From Kolteria novifilia (lineage in GTDB: Bacteria; Planctomycetota; Planctomycetia; Kolteriales; Kolteriaceae): a stretch of DNA of 64,000 nt. The notes beneath the pieces were generated by a model. That model was not told the origin of the DNA. It searched no databases and saw only the letters and a program-made list of their open reading frames with translations. Below are positions 46,101 through 55,326 of the stretch, one piece after another (within the stretch, counting starts at the first letter, position 1; every line of letters begins with the position of its first letter). Location: positions 682,001 through 746,000 of the forward strand of contig CP036279.1 in the NCBI GenBank assembly GCA_007748055.1, given 5' to 3'. The translations under genes and the position numbers were made by a program.

Positions 46101-46790
46101 ATTGGCGGCGACGGCTGGGCCTACGACATCGGGTTCAGCGGGCTCGATCACACGATCGCCTCGGGCCGAAACGTCAACATTTTGGTCCTCGATACCGAGG
46201 TCTATTCGAACACGGGTGGGCAGGCGTCCAAGGCGACGCCCCGCGCCGCGGTCGCGAAGTTCGCCGCCGGGGGCAAAGCGGTCGGGAAGAAGGATCTCGG
46301 CATGATCGCGATGGCTTACGGCAACGCGTACGTCGGCCAGATCGCCATCGGTGGCAATCCACGCCACGCCGTCAAGACGCTCCTCGAGGCGGAGTCGTAT
46401 CCGGGGCCGTCGCTGGTCATGGCCTACAGCAACTGCATCGCCCATGGCATCAACATGGAGACGAGCATGACGCACCAGAAAGACGCGGTCACCAGCGGCT
46501 ACTGGCCCCTCTACCACTACGATCCACGTCATGCGAAGGTGGGCGATCATCCTTTCGTGCTCGATAGTCGCAAGCCGACGACGCGCTTCGCCGACTACGC
46601 CGCGAAGGAGGGCCGTTTCGCGATGCTCGCCCGAGCCAACCCCGAATCGGCGGCCCGTCTCATGGAGTTGGCTCAAGCCGATATCAGCGAACGTTGGCGC
46701 TGGTATGAACAGATGGCCGGTGTCGAGCGAACGATTCCCCAAGCCAGCAACGAAAACGGCAATGGCAAGGGGCAAGGAGAGTCGTCATGA
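43191..46790 (+). CDS. nifJ: Pyruvate:ferredoxin (flavodoxin) oxidoreductase
   Basis: A 1199-residue single-chain PFOR. It oxidises pyruvate and CoA to acetyl-CoA and CO2, reducing ferredoxin or flavodoxin. The N-terminal pyrimidine-binding domain has YPITPASPMGE. Two 4Fe-4S sites follow (CIECGLCSLMCP and CTGCGVCVDVCP). The TPP domain holds YSGACAGCGETPY, NATGCSSIYGG and IGGDGWAYDIGF, with EVYSNTGGQ after. ATG 43191 follows GGAGGGAG. The final TGA overlaps the next start (ATGA). Length is normal for the family. Confidence 0.95.
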   Translation: MAKFVTLDGNEAAARIAHLTNEVIAIYPITPASPMGELCDAWSAVGRKNVLGTVPSVIEMQHEGGAAGAVHGSLQAGAMTTTFTASQGLLLMLPNMFKIAGELTPTVFHIAARSIATHALSIFGDHSDVMAARTTGWAMLASSSVQEAQDLALVAHIATLESRVPFLHFFDGFRTSHEVNKIEQVPETDIEQMLRPDLIEAFRHRCLTPDRPILRGTAQNPDVFFQAREACNLYHDAVPATVTGVMAEFEKRTGRSYHLFGYTGAPDATTVIVMMGSGAGAVEDAVRHLTSQGRKVGLLTVRLYRPFSVMDFLEALPKTAESIAVLDRTKEPGAVGEPLYTDVVGALVEGWREQGGETLPRVIGGRYGLSSKEFTPPMAAAIFDELEEPNPKRHFTIGINDDVTHLSLAWDPDGLHEPKENYRAVFYGLGSDGTVGACKNTVKIIGEHTDLFTQGYFVYDSKKSGSMTVSHLRFSPEPIRSSYLVRHASFVACHQAQFLDRHDMLELAEPGATFLLNTTHGPDEVWETLPVEVQQAIIDKDLRFYVVDAYAVAESAQLGRRINTVMQTCFFGLAGVIPTEEAVAAIKEAIHKTYGKRGESVVERNCQAVDQALASLHAVEVPSETRGGRHQIPPVPTDAPDFVRRVTAMMIAGKGDLLPVSALPVDGTFPTGTAQFEKRRIALQIPIWDPDICIECGLCSLMCPHAAIRSKAFDTAQLQWAPPGYRARQAKAKELEGLSMTIQVAPEDCTGCGVCVDVCPAKSKEVAKHKAINLEAIDDHLDVERANYDYFLGLPEFDRREIPRESVRGSQLLEPLFEYSGACAGCGETPYVKLVSQLFGDRMLVANATGCSSIYGGNLPTTPWSVNSEGRGPAWSNSLFEDNAEFGLGMRLALDQQRSQAAYLLEQLADVLPGDAVQELLAGGDGSEQWLLSQRERVANLRKALAGVDRPAVKELLAIADVLVPRSVWIIGGDGWAYDIGFSGLDHTIASGRNVNILVLDTEVYSNTGGQASKATPRAAVAKFAAGGKAVGKKDLGMIAMAYGNAYVGQIAIGGNPRHAVKTLLEAESYPGPSLVMAYSNCIAHGINMETSMTHQKDAVTSGYWPLYHYDPRHAKVGDHPFVLDSRKPTTRFADYAAKEGRFAMLARANPESAARLMELAQADISERWRWYEQMAGVERTIPQASNENGNGKGQGESS

Positions 46791-47794
46791 ACGTCGATTT
46801 GACCACCGAGTATCTCGGACTGAAGCTTCGGAACCCCGTTGTCGTGTCGGCTTGCCCCTTGACGGAGTCGCTCGACCAGCTTCGCGGCTTCGAAGCGGCG
46901 GGGGCCGCCGCGGCGGTCTTTCCCTCCCTCTTCGAGGAGCAGATCGTCGGCGAGGAACGCAACATCGATGAACTGCACGAGTTTGGCACCGAGAGCTTCG
47001 CCGAGGCGCTCGACTACATGCCCGAACTTGTCGGCTACAACACCGGCCCCGACGGCTATCTGCAATCGCTCGAACAGGCCAAGCGGGCGGTCGACATACC
47101 GATCATCGCCAGCCTCAACGGATCGTCACGCGGCGGGTGGGTCAAGTATGCCCGCTCGATGGTGTCGGCCGGGGCGGACGCCCTCGAACTGAATATCATG
47201 TTCATTCCCGACGACGTCTTCGTCGACTCGCAGGAGGTCGAGGCCCGCTACGTCGATTTGCTCAGCGCGGTGCGCGAAGCGGTCGACATTCCATTGGCCG
47301 TGAAGGTCGGTCCCTACTTTTCGTCGACGGCGAACATGGCGCGGCGTTTCATGCTCGCCGGGGCCAACGGACTGGTGCTCTTCAACCGCCTGCTCGAGCC
47401 GGACATCGATCTCTACGAACTCGAAGTCAAACCGAAGCTCGTCTTGAGCCACGTCGAGGAGTTTCGGCTCCCGTTGCGTTGGATCGCGATCCTGCGCGAT
47501 CAGCTCGACATTTCCCTGGCGGCCACGAGCGGGGTTCATCGCCCCGAGCAGGCCCTCAAACTCCTGCTCGCGGGAGCCGACGTCACCATGGTGACGACGT
47601 CGATCTACCGCCATGGCGCCGGGGCGCTCACGCGGATCGTGGAGGGGATCAGGGACTGGCTCGGCAACAACGACTACGAGTCGGTGGCGCAGATGCGGGG
47701 AAGCATGAGCAAGAACAACTGCCCCGACGCCGACGCGTACGGGCGGGGCAACTACATGAAAGCGATTGTCTCCTACACGGGGGAATGGGTTTAG
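46787..47794 (+). CDS. Dihydroorotate dehydrogenase-like flavoprotein, catalytic motif absent
   Basis: A 335-residue TIM-barrel protein similar to DHOD class 1 (RNPVVVSACPLTES at the start, VKVGPYFSS in the middle, GADVTMVTTSIYRHG near the end, the FMN-phosphate region). In true class 1A enzymes a strand-4 loop reads LNxSCPN with the catalytic Cys. Here the equivalent reads LELNIMFIPDDVF, without that Cys or the following Asn. So it is unlikely to oxidise dihydroorotate. It overlaps nifJ by 4 bp (ATGA), and such DHOD-like genes often sit beside nifJ; their role is not settled. Confidence 0.85.
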   Translation: MNVDLTTEYLGLKLRNPVVVSACPLTESLDQLRGFEAAGAAAAVFPSLFEEQIVGEERNIDELHEFGTESFAEALDYMPELVGYNTGPDGYLQSLEQAKRAVDIPIIASLNGSSRGGWVKYARSMVSAGADALELNIMFIPDDVFVDSQEVEARYVDLLSAVREAVDIPLAVKVGPYFSSTANMARRFMLAGANGLVLFNRLLEPDIDLYELEVKPKLVLSHVEEFRLPLRWIAILRDQLDISLAATSGVHRPEQALKLLLAGADVTMVTTSIYRHGAGALTRIVEGIRDWLGNNDYESVAQMRGSMSKNNCPDADAYGRGNYMKAIVSYTGEWV

Positions 47795-47852
47795 CCGTTC
47801 GGTCAGGCGGGACCATGGGCGCCGCGAACTTCGCCCGTCGTCGATCAAGGCT

Positions 47853-47983
47853 CCGGGGGTAACCCCTCGGAATCGGTGGAGATGCGGGGCGATTCTTCGG
47901 AATCGACCTCGTTTGGCGGTCCGTTGAACTCCGTTCGACGGACCGCCTGGCCGGCCACCCTCGCGCCCACGAGGTGGCCGGCC
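47853..47983 (+). ncRNA. Structured intergenic leader candidate upstream of hoxE
   Basis: Four hairpins in the 269-bp gap after the DHOD-like gene. (1) 47853-47870: GGGG/CCCC core with a GTAA or TAA loop. (2) 47890-47905: CGATTC-TTCG-GAATCG, a UUCG tetraloop. (3) 47915-47947: GGCGGTCCGT with ACGGACCGCC, 13-nt loop. (4) 47949-47983: GGCCGGCCACC with GGTGGCCGGCC, 13-nt loop. A second GAATCG at 47870-47875 could compete for the CGATTC strand. No T-run follows. No known riboswitch family was recognised; a pair of interspersed repeats is the alternative. Confidence 0.45.
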
Positions 47984-48063
47984 GTCTTGACATCGACACG
48001 GCACGGGGTTCGCGGCGCTCACTCGCTCGTCGATCCGGTTCGCATTCCAGGAGGACTCTTTCA

Positions 48064-48576
48064 ATGGTCGTCGCGCAACGCGTCCAAAAGGTCTCTCACC
48101 CTTCCGACGACAAGCGTTGGAAGATCATCGACGCGACGATGCGCCGCGCCGGCAACGATCGCCATGCCTTGATCGAGACACTCCACGCCGTTCAGGAGAG
48201 CTTCGGCTATCTTGGGGACGACGCGTTGCGCTACGTCGCCAAACGCCTTCGCATCCCGCTGTCGACCGTCTACGGCGTCGCGACCTTCTACCACTACTTC
48301 ACCCTCAAACCGCCGGGCGAACATCTCTGCGTCGTCTGTCTCGGGACCGCCTGCTACATCAAAGGCGCGCCGGAACTCGTCGACCGGGTCAGTGCGCGTT
48401 GGAACGTGTCGATGGGGGAGTCCTCTCCCGACGGGAAGGTCACTCTCCTCAGCGCTCGCTGTGTCGGTTCGTGCGGCCTCGCCCCGATTGCCGTGGTCGA
48501 TGGCGAAGTGGTCGGTCGGACGAGTCCCGACGAACTCGTGGATCGGATCGAAAGGCTGGGAAACGATGACGCCTGA
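48064..48576 (+). CDS. hoxE: NAD-linked [NiFe] hydrogenase diaphorase subunit HoxE
   Basis: A 170-residue NuoE-like protein with a thioredoxin-like 2Fe-2S domain. Ligands are in [12 protein letters not shown] and [13 protein letters not shown], the usual C-x4-C and C-x3-C pattern. In Hox and complex I relatives this subunit sits beside the flavoprotein and relays electrons. AGGAGGA lies 8 bp before ATG 48064. The stop overlaps hoxF by 11 bp. It is the first gene of hoxEFUYH-W. Confidence 0.9.
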   Translation: MVVAQRVQKVSHPSDDKRWKIIDATMRRAGNDRHALIETLHAVQESFGYLGDDALRYVAKRLRIPLSTVYGVATFYHYFTLKPPGEHLCVVCLGTACYIKGAPELVDRVSARWNVSMGESSPDGKVTLLSARCVGSCGLAPIAVVDGEVVGRTSPDELVDRIERLGNDDA

Positions 48577-50215
48577 CGAACTTAGCCAGTTGTCCGTTGA
48601 AGAGCGTGAGCGACAGCAGGGCTTCGAACATTGCCTGAATGTTTGCACCGCGGCGAGTTGCCTCTCCTCGGGCGCGGAGGAGGTCAAGAAAGGGCTGACG
48701 ACCGCGGTCAAGGAGAAGGGGCTCCGCGAGAAGTGTCGGATTCGGGGCGCCGGCTGCATGGGGCTCTGCTCGAGCGGCCCGCTCGTCGCGCTGGACCCCG
48801 AAGACGTGCTCTATCAGCACGTCGGCGTCGACGACGTTCCCGAGATCGTCGAGAGCTTGGACACCCAGCCCGTGCCGCGACTGCTCTGCGACACGACTAT
48901 TCCATTCTTTCAGCGGCAGAAGAAGATCGTTCTCGAGAACAGTGGTCGGATCGATCCCGAACGGATCGAGGACTACATCGCTGTCGGCGGCTACCGTTCC
49001 CTGGCGCGCGTCCTGACCGAGATGGATCCCGACGAGGTCGTCCAAGAGATCGTCAACAGCGGTCTGCGCGGACGTGGTGGCGCGGGCTATCCGACGGGGC
49101 TCAAGTGGGGGACCGTCGCCAAGGCGACCGGAGCCGAGAAGTATGTGATCTGCAACGCCGACGAGGGTGACCCGGGAGCCTTCATGGACCGGGCGGTGCT
49201 CGAGAGCGATCCGCACCGGGTGCTCGAAGGGATGACGATCGCCGCCTATGCCGTCGGCGCGACGCAGGGGTACATCTACGTCCGGGCCGAGTACCCGCTC
49301 GCCATCAAGCGGCTTCGCCAAGCGATCAAACAAGCCCAGCGATTGGGGCTCCAAGGCGACCGTATCTACGAGACGCCCTTTCGGTTCACCGTCGACATCA
49401 GGCTCGGGGCGGGTGCCTTCGTCTGTGGCGAGGAGACGGCGTTGATCGCGTCGATCGAAGGGGGACGCGGTCTTCCCAGGCCTCGGCCGCCCTATCCGGC
49501 CAACCACGGCCTTTGGGGCTGTCCGACGCTCATCAATAATGTCGAGACCTTCGCCAACGTCGCCGCCATCCTTCGGGAAGGGGCCGGTTGGTTCTCGTCG
49601 ATCGGGACGGAGAAGAGTAAGGGGACCAAGGTCTTCTCGCTCGCGGGCCCCCTGAGCCGCTACGGCCTGATCGAGGTTCCCATGGGAATCTCGCTCCGGG
49701 AGATTGTCTTCGACATCGCCGGTGGGCTCCCCGACGGCAAGAGCTTCAAGGCGGTGCAGACCGGCGGACCCTCGGGCGGCTGCATCCCCGCGCGGCATCT
49801 CGATACCTCGGTTGACTACGAATCGCTTCGCGAACTCGGGGCGATCATGGGCTCGGGTGGCATGATTGTCATGGACGAGTCGTCGAACATGGTCGATGTC
49901 GCTCGATTCTTCATGGAGTTCTGCATGACCGAGTCGTGCGGCAAGTGCGTGCCCTGTCGCGTCGGGACCTACCAGATGCACACGCTGCTCGATCGCATCT
50001 ACAACCGGCAGGGAACGAAGCGCGACCTCGAGCTTCTCTCGGAACTCTGCGAAGTCGTCCGCGAAACGAGTCTCTGCGGCCTCGGGCAAACGGCGCCCAA
50101 TCCCGTCAACAGCACGCTGCGCTACTTCCGCGACGAGTACGAGGAGCGACTGGTCTCCGATGGCGTCCGAGGCCCCAGTGGAGATCCTCTCGCCCAAGTG
50201 GAGATGACCCCATGA
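48566..50215 (+). CDS. hoxF: NAD-linked [NiFe] hydrogenase diaphorase subunit HoxF
   Basis: A 549-residue NuoF-like flavoprotein. An N-terminal 2Fe-2S domain ([14 protein letters not shown] ... GAGCMGLC) precedes the FMN/NADH domain with [15 protein letters not shown] and [16 protein letters not shown]-terminal 4Fe-4S site follows ([16 protein letters not shown] plus a later Cys in TSLCGLGQ). It exchanges electrons between NAD(H) and the Fe-S chain. The start ATG 48566 overlaps hoxE; its stop overlaps hoxU (ATGA). The N-terminal Fe-S domain is the HoxF rather than the plain NuoF arrangement. Confidence 0.93.
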   Translation: MTPDELSQLSVEERERQQGFEHCLNVCTAASCLSSGAEEVKKGLTTAVKEKGLREKCRIRGAGCMGLCSSGPLVALDPEDVLYQHVGVDDVPEIVESLDTQPVPRLLCDTTIPFFQRQKKIVLENSGRIDPERIEDYIAVGGYRSLARVLTEMDPDEVVQEIVNSGLRGRGGAGYPTGLKWGTVAKATGAEKYVICNADEGDPGAFMDRAVLESDPHRVLEGMTIAAYAVGATQGYIYVRAEYPLAIKRLRQAIKQAQRLGLQGDRIYETPFRFTVDIRLGAGAFVCGEETALIASIEGGRGLPRPRPPYPANHGLWGCPTLINNVETFANVAAILREGAGWFSSIGTEKSKGTKVFSLAGPLSRYGLIEVPMGISLREIVFDIAGGLPDGKSFKAVQTGGPSGGCIPARHLDTSVDYESLRELGAIMGSGGMIVMDESSNMVDVARFFMEFCMTESCGKCVPCRVGTYQMHTLLDRIYNRQGTKRDLELLSELCEVVRETSLCGLGQTAPNPVNSTLRYFRDEYEERLVSDGVRGPSGDPLAQVEMTP

Positions 50216-50952
50216 CGCACAAGTCGATTCCGACGCCCGACAGCTTCACGCTTCGCATCGACGGTACCGATGTCGTGGCCCAAGTGGGACAGAGCATTCT
50301 CGAGGTCGCCCAGGATCACAACATCGGCATTCCCACCCTCTGCTATCTCGAGGGCTTGACCCCGTGGGGTGGCTGTCGTCTCTGCCTGGTGGAGATCAAG
50401 GGTTCCGGGCGTCTGCTGCCCGCGTGCTCGACGCTCGCGACCGAGGATATGGATGTCACGACGACCTCGCCGCGCATCGAGCGCTATCGGCGGACGATCG
50501 TCGAGTTGCTCTTCTCGGAACGCAACCACATCTGCGCGGTCTGCGTCAGCAACGGCAACTGCGAGCTACAGACGCTCGCCCAGGAGATGGGCGTCACCCA
50601 CGTTCACGTACCCTACCGCTACCCGACGCTGCTGGTCGACAGCTCCCACGACGGCTTCCGTCTCGATCACAACCGCTGCGTCATGTGCACGCGCTGCGTT
50701 CGCGTCTGCGAGGAGATCGAAGGAGCCGCGACCAAGGGCGTCGGAGGGCGTGGCATCGATTCGATGATCATCAACGATCTGAACGAACCTTGGGGAGAGA
50801 GCGATACCTGCACCTCCTGCGGGAAGTGCGTGAGCGTCTGTCCGACCGGAGCGCTCACCGAGAAGGGAACGACCTTCGCCGACATGGCGAAGCGGCGCGA
50901 ACGACGCGAGCTGTTGCCTTACCTGACACAGACGAGAGAGGGACGGAGATGA
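50212..50952 (+). CDS. hoxU: NAD-linked [NiFe] hydrogenase diaphorase subunit HoxU
   Basis: A 246-residue NuoG-N-terminus-like protein. A plant-type 2Fe-2S domain ([20 protein letters not shown] ... LPAC) is followed by the His-Cys 4Fe-4S site ([12 protein letters not shown]). Two ferredoxin sites come last ([13 protein letters not shown] and [12 protein letters not shown]). It links HoxF to the hydrogenase small subunit. It overlaps hoxF and hoxY by 4 bp each. Confidence 0.93.
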   Translation: MTHKSIPTPDSFTLRIDGTDVVAQVGQSILEVAQDHNIGIPTLCYLEGLTPWGGCRLCLVEIKGSGRLLPACSTLATEDMDVTTTSPRIERYRRTIVELLFSERNHICAVCVSNGNCELQTLAQEMGVTHVHVPYRYPTLLVDSSHDGFRLDHNRCVMCTRCVRVCEEIEGAATKGVGGRGIDSMIINDLNEPWGESDTCTSCGKCVSVCPTGALTEKGTTFADMAKRRERRELLPYLTQTREGRR

Positions 50953-51515
50953 CCAACGCGACGCGACCGAGGCTGGCGACGATTTGGCTCGATGGGTGTT
51001 CGGGATGCCACATGTCGCTGCTCGACATGGATGAGCGACTGATCGACATCGCGAGCGTGGCCGACATCGTCTTCTCTCCCACCGTCGACACCAAGGAGTT
51101 TCCCGAGAACGTCGACGTGACGCTCATGGAGGGAGCGATTGGTAGCGACGAGGATGTCGAGAAGGCTCGTAAGATCCGCTCGCGGACGAAGATCCTCGTG
51201 TCGATGGGCGACTGCGCGTTGACCGCGAACGTCGTGTCGATGCGGAATCTCTTCACGGTCGAGGATGTCCTCGCCCGCGCCTACGACGAACCGGGTTCGG
51301 GGAACGTGCCGGAGCCGCGTCCAGGCGAGAGCCGGGCGCCCAAACGTTATGTTCCCAAGCTTCAGACAAAGGCCCGGCCCGTCCACGAGGTCGTCGAGGT
51401 CGACTACTTTTTGCCCGGATGTCCGCCGCCTGCGGATGCGATCCACTACACGATCACCGAGTTGCTGGCCGGGCGCGCCCCCGACCCGAGTCACTTGACG
51501 CGTTTCGGGCGCTAG
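50949..51515 (+). CDS. hoxY: [NiFe] hydrogenase small subunit HoxY
   Basis: A 188-residue small subunit with only the proximal 4Fe-4S cluster, as in group 3 cytosolic hydrogenases. LDGCSGCHMSLLDMD gives two ligands, SMGDCALTANV a third and FLPGCPPPADAI the fourth. No Tat signal is present, so the enzyme is cytoplasmic. ATG 50949 overlaps hoxU. Confidence 0.92.
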   Translation: MTNATRPRLATIWLDGCSGCHMSLLDMDERLIDIASVADIVFSPTVDTKEFPENVDVTLMEGAIGSDEDVEKARKIRSRTKILVSMGDCALTANVVSMRNLFTVEDVLARAYDEPGSGNVPEPRPGESRAPKRYVPKLQTKARPVHEVVEVDYFLPGCPPPADAIHYTITELLAGRAPDPSHLTRFGR

Positions 51516-51535
51516 GTCATTGGGGGAGGACGATC

Positions 51536-52978
51536 ATGGTTCGCGAGATCACCATCGACCCGGTCACCCGCATCGAAGGGCATGCCCGCATCACGATCCA
51601 ACTCGACGAAGCGGGAAAGGTCGCCGACACCCTCTTTCACGTCACGCAGTTTCGTGGCTTCGAGAAACTGATCGAGGGACGCCCGCTCTCGGAGATGCCC
51701 TCGATCATGGCTCGCATCTGCGGCATCTGCCCGGTTAGCCACCTCATGGCGTCGGCCAAGGCGTGCGATGACCTGCTGGCGGTCGAGATTCCCGCCACCG
51801 CGGTCAAGCTGCGCAAGATCATGAACTTCGCGCAGATCATCCAGTCCCACGCGCTAAACTTCTTTCACCTCAGCAGCCCCGACTTGCTCCTGGGAATGGA
51901 CGCCGACCCGGCCGAACGAAACATCTTCGGCGTCATTCGCAAGTTCCCCGATCGCGCCAAGGACGGGGTCATGCTCCGAAAGTTCGGCCAGCAGATCATC
52001 GAGTGGCTCGGCGGCAAGCGGGTCCATCCCGCGTGGGTCGTCCCCGGCGGCGTCACCGAACCCCTCTCGCCCGAACGCCGTGAGCAGATCCTTGGCAACG
52101 TCACCGAGGGGATGGCGATCGCGCGACGGACCATCGACTGGTACAAGGGGATCGTCGACAACTACACCGAGGAGATCGCCTCGTTCGCGAACTTTCCGTC
52201 ACTGCACCTGGGGCTCACGACGCCCGAGGGCAACCTCGAGCACTACGACGGTCCGATGACGTTCGTCGACGAGCAGGCGCGGAACATCGCCACGGTGACC
52301 AACCCTCGTCACTACGCCTCCTACATCGACGAAGCGGTCGAGGACTTCACCTACCTGAAGTTCCCCTTCTATAAGCCGATGGGCTATCCGAACGGTCTCT
52401 ATCGCGTCGGACCTCTCTCGCGGCTGTGCGTTGCCGAACGCTGTGGTACGCCGCTCGCCGACATGGAACTGCGCGAGTTCCGCCAGCGCCTCGGACGCGT
52501 GCCGTCGAGTTCGTTCCACTACCATTGGGCACGACTCATCGAGATCATCTACTGCATCGAGATGATTCGCACGATTCTGGACGAAGCCGACATCCTCGAC
52601 ACCTTCGTGCGGGCCCGAGCCCGCCCGAACCGCTTCGAAGGAGTCGGCATCTCCGAGGCCCCGCGCGGCCTCCTCTTGCACCACTACAAGATTGACGAGC
52701 ACGGCCAGATGCGGTGGGCGAACATGATCATCGCCAGCGGCCATAACAACCTCGCGATGAACCGGGGAATCAAGCAAGTCGCCGAGCGTTTTGTCGACGG
52801 CGATCACCTCCAGGAAGGGATGCTCAATCGGGTCGAAGCCGTGATCAGGGCGTTCGATCCGTGCTTGAGCTGTTCCACGCACGCGATCGGCCAGATGGCC
52901 ATGGTCATTGAATTGAGGCAATCCGATGGAACGTTGGTCGACAAGCTCACAGGCCCTCGAGATGGTGATGCCCGATGA
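51536..52978 (+). CDS. hoxH: [NiFe] hydrogenase large subunit HoxH
   Basis: A 480-residue catalytic subunit. The L1 motif [10 protein letters not shown] (near residues 58-67) and L2 motif DPCLSCSTH near the C-terminus supply the four Cys that hold the Ni-Fe(CN)2CO site. The residues after H, about 32, are a maturation tail to be removed by the protease encoded next. GGGGGAGGA precedes ATG 51536. Gene set and order indicate group 3d (bidirectional NAD-linked). The hyp maturation genes are not in the window. Confidence 0.95.
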   Translation: MVREITIDPVTRIEGHARITIQLDEAGKVADTLFHVTQFRGFEKLIEGRPLSEMPSIMARICGICPVSHLMASAKACDDLLAVEIPATAVKLRKIMNFAQIIQSHALNFFHLSSPDLLLGMDADPAERNIFGVIRKFPDRAKDGVMLRKFGQQIIEWLGGKRVHPAWVVPGGVTEPLSPERREQILGNVTEGMAIARRTIDWYKGIVDNYTEEIASFANFPSLHLGLTTPEGNLEHYDGPMTFVDEQARNIATVTNPRHYASYIDEAVEDFTYLKFPFYKPMGYPNGLYRVGPLSRLCVAERCGTPLADMELREFRQRLGRVPSSSFHYHWARLIEIIYCIEMIRTILDEADILDTFVRARARPNRFEGVGISEAPRGLLLHHYKIDEHGQMRWANMIIASGHNNLAMNRGIKQVAERFVDGDHLQEGMLNRVEAVIRAFDPCLSCSTHAIGQMAMVIELRQSDGTLVDKLTGPRDGDAR

Positions 52979-53441
52979 GCCGTCACGGGGCCCCGCCGTC
53001 GTCGTGATCGGGATCGGCAACCCGCTCCGTGGCGATGATGGCGCCGGGATCATTGCCGCCGAAGCCATCCTCGCGCGCGAACTGCTCGGCGGCGTCGAAG
53101 TGGTCATCCAGCAGCAACTGACCCCCGAACTCGCGTTGGTCATCGAGCCCGCGCGGTTGGTCCTCTTCATCGACGCGGACCTCGAAGGGCCTCCCGGAAG
53201 CATCAAGATCCAACGGGTTCGGCCACGCCCCTCGTCCGATCCCTTGCTCGGGCACCACCAGGACCCAGCCGCCACGCTCGCCTGGTGCGAGAGTCTCTAC
53301 GGCACCGCGCCCCAAGGCCTTCTCTTCACGATCTCCGGAAGCAAGTTCGAGATGGGAGACGAGATGTCGCTTCCCGTCCAGCGCGCCGTCGGACGTCTCG
53401 CCGACCGGCTCGCGCCCCGGCTTCGCCGTTGGAGCGAATGA
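52962..53441 (+). CDS. hoxW: Hydrogenase maturation protease (HoxW/HyaD type)
   Basis: A 159-residue endopeptidase of the HybD/HyaD family. VIGIGNPLRGDDGAGI carries the Glu/Asp that bind nickel in the pre-processed large subunit, and LFIDADLEGPPG the second acidic site. It cleaves the HoxH C-terminal tail after metal insertion. It starts within the last bases of hoxH (ATG 52962 or 52968), so it is translationally coupled to its substrate. Confidence 0.88.
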   Translation: MVMPDEPSRGPAVVVIGIGNPLRGDDGAGIIAAEAILARELLGGVEVVIQQQLTPELALVIEPARLVLFIDADLEGPPGSIKIQRVRPRPSSDPLLGHHQDPAATLAWCESLYGTAPQGLLFTISGSKFEMGDEMSLPVQRAVGRLADRLAPRLRRWSE

Positions 53442-53545
53442 CGTCGCTTCGGTAGTCGTGTTCTCGAATCATCTCCCCAGCCGTGCCCGCGAGGACGTTA
53501 TGATGAAGGGAGTGGGATTCGTTCATTCATTGCCCAGAAAATCTT

Positions 53546-53577
53546 GGGTGCAATGCTCACGCTCGCCGTGGGCATAC
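53546..53577. repeat. Degenerate hairpin of the GGGTGCCATGCC family
   Basis: It reads GGGTGCAATGCTCACG then CTCGC then CGTGGGCAT. It is an imperfect copy of the 13463 and 18734 repeats, in the gap after hoxW. Confidence 0.5.
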
Positions 53578-53625
53578 GGGAAACGCCTGTGACTAGGCAA
53601 TCTCCCGCACGACCTGAGGGACGCG

Positions 53626-55326
53626 GTGTCATGGAACGAACTTGCCCACTTTCTCATGCGGAGGACGATTGGTTCCGTGAGCGACCCGGTCAACGCGCCC
53701 TTTCGACGAATCCTGGAAAATGTTCGCCAGGCCTTTCCCCAGCCGGTCTCCGACCGCAAGCACGACGCGTACGTCGCCTTCACGGTCCTTCGGGCGCTCG
53801 ACGAACTCGATCGCCGTAAGTCGAACCTGCCCACGCTCGGACTGCCGGAACCGGTCAATCATGGCAATGCGACCGATGCTCGCATCGCGGCCGACCCGTT
53901 GCCGCTCGAGGATGTCACCGCGCAACTCGCGGAGTTTCTCGATGGAATGTTCCTCTGGGGGCATCCCCGATCGCAGGTCAACGTTGTCCCGCCCGCGTCG
54001 GTGGCGAGTGTCATCGCGGTCCTCTTAGCGGCGATCTACAACCCCAACCTCGTCTCCGAGGAGTCGAGCCTGCGGGTCGCCTCGTCCGAGGTCGAGACCG
54101 CCGCGATGGTTGCCGATCTCGTCGGCTTCGATCCGGAGCGTGCGGCGGGTTTCTTCACCTTCGGCGGAACCGGAGCCACCCTTTACGGCGTCAAACTCGG
54201 CCTGGAGAAGGCTCTGCCCGGCTCGCGAGAACACGGCATCACCGAAAAGGCCGTGCTCGTCTCCTCGGGTCAAAGCCACTACGCCCGCCTCAGTGTCGCC
54301 GGCTGGCTCGGCCTCGGCGAGGAGAACGCGATCCAGGTGCGGACCCGACTCGACAATGCGATCGATTTGGAAGCACTCGAGTCCTGCCTTCGCAAGCTCC
54401 TCGAGGAAGGACGACGGATCGCGTGCATCATCGCGACGGCGGGAACGACCGATGCCTTCGGGATCGACAATGTCGGCGCGATCGTCGAGATGCGCGATCG
54501 GCTCGCCGAGGAGTACCGCCTCGACTACCGACCGCACGTTCACGCCGACGCGGTCATCGGGTGGGCCTGGTCGGTCTTCAAGGACTATGATTTCGAGCGC
54601 AACGAACTCGGCTTCCGCCCGCGGACGGTGCGCGCTCTCGCCAAGGCGTGCCACGACCTAAAGGGACTCGACCGCGCCGATTCGATCGGCGTCGACTTTC
54701 ACAAGACCGGCTTTTGCCCCTACATCTCCACTCTCTTCCTGACCCGTGATGCCGGCGACTTGGTGTTGTTGACGCGCGGCCGGGAGAAGATGCCGTACCT
54801 CTACCAAACGGGCGAGTATCATCCGGGGCTCTGGACGCTGGAAACTTCGCGCAGCGCGGCCGGGCCCCTCGCGGCGTGGGCGAATCTCAAGCTCCTGGGC
54901 AAGAACGGCTTGCGGGCGCTCCTCGGGCATCTCGTCGAGATGGCGGAAGTGTTGCGCGAGGAACTCGAGGGCCGGGCCCCGACGACGGTGCTCAACGGCA
55001 ACAACGTCGGCACCGTGACGCTCTTTCGTGTCTATCCGGACGGGATCGACACCTTCACGGTCAAGGAACGCGAGCGGAACGACCCCGCCTACCGCGACAA
55101 GCTCTGCGAGCACAACGACTACAACCGCAAGATCTTCGAACTGGTCCATGCCGACGCGATGGCGGGCCACGGCGTGCTCATCTCGATGACCGACTGCTAT
55201 CGCCACTCCACCTACGGCGAGCCGATCAACGCCCTGAAATCCTACATCCTCTCCCCCTTCGCCGACGAGGAGAACGTCCGCGCCCTCGTCGACAACGTCA
55301 TCGCCGCACGCCCCCGCGTTTTTTGA
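53626..55326 (+). CDS. Pyridoxal-phosphate-dependent group II decarboxylase (glutamate/aromatic-type)
   Basis: A 566-residue protein. GVDFHKTGFCPY places the PLP lysine at K360. FTFGGTGATLYGVKLGLEKA and ATAGTTDAFGIDNVGAI are the phosphate-binding and substrate loops of DDC/GAD-type decarboxylases, and HVHADAVIGWAW holds the Asp that contacts the pyridine ring. Candidate substrates are glutamate, aspartate, tyrosine or similar; none can be fixed. It uses GTG 53626 with a TGAGGG element upstream. Its TGA stop lies on the boundary of the tandem repeat array that follows. Confidence 0.85.
   Translation: MSWNELAHFLMRRTIGSVSDPVNAPFRRILENVRQAFPQPVSDRKHDAYVAFTVLRALDELDRRKSNLPTLGLPEPVNHGNATDARIAADPLPLEDVTAQLAEFLDGMFLWGHPRSQVNVVPPASVASVIAVLLAAIYNPNLVSEESSLRVASSEVETAAMVADLVGFDPERAAGFFTFGGTGATLYGVKLGLEKALPGSREHGITEKAVLVSSGQSHYARLSVAGWLGLGEENAIQVRTRLDNAIDLEALESCLRKLLEEGRRIACIIATAGTTDAFGIDNVGAIVEMRDRLAEEYRLDYRPHVHADAVIGWAWSVFKDYDFERNELGFRPRTVRALAKACHDLKGLDRADSIGVDFHKTGFCPYISTLFLTRDAGDLVLLTRGREKMPYLYQTGEYHPGLWTLETSRSAAGPLAAWANLKLLGKNGLRALLGHLVEMAEVLREELEGRAPTTVLNGNNVGTVTLFRVYPDGIDTFTVKERERNDPAYRDKLCEHNDYNRKIFELVHADAMAGHGVLISMTDCYRHSTYGEPINALKSYILSPFADEENVRALVDNVIAARPRVF

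Noticed and set aside
47987-47992. Perfect TTGACA before hoxE as a -35 box
   Set aside because: No acceptable -10 lies 16-18 bp downstream, and it follows directly on a hairpin.
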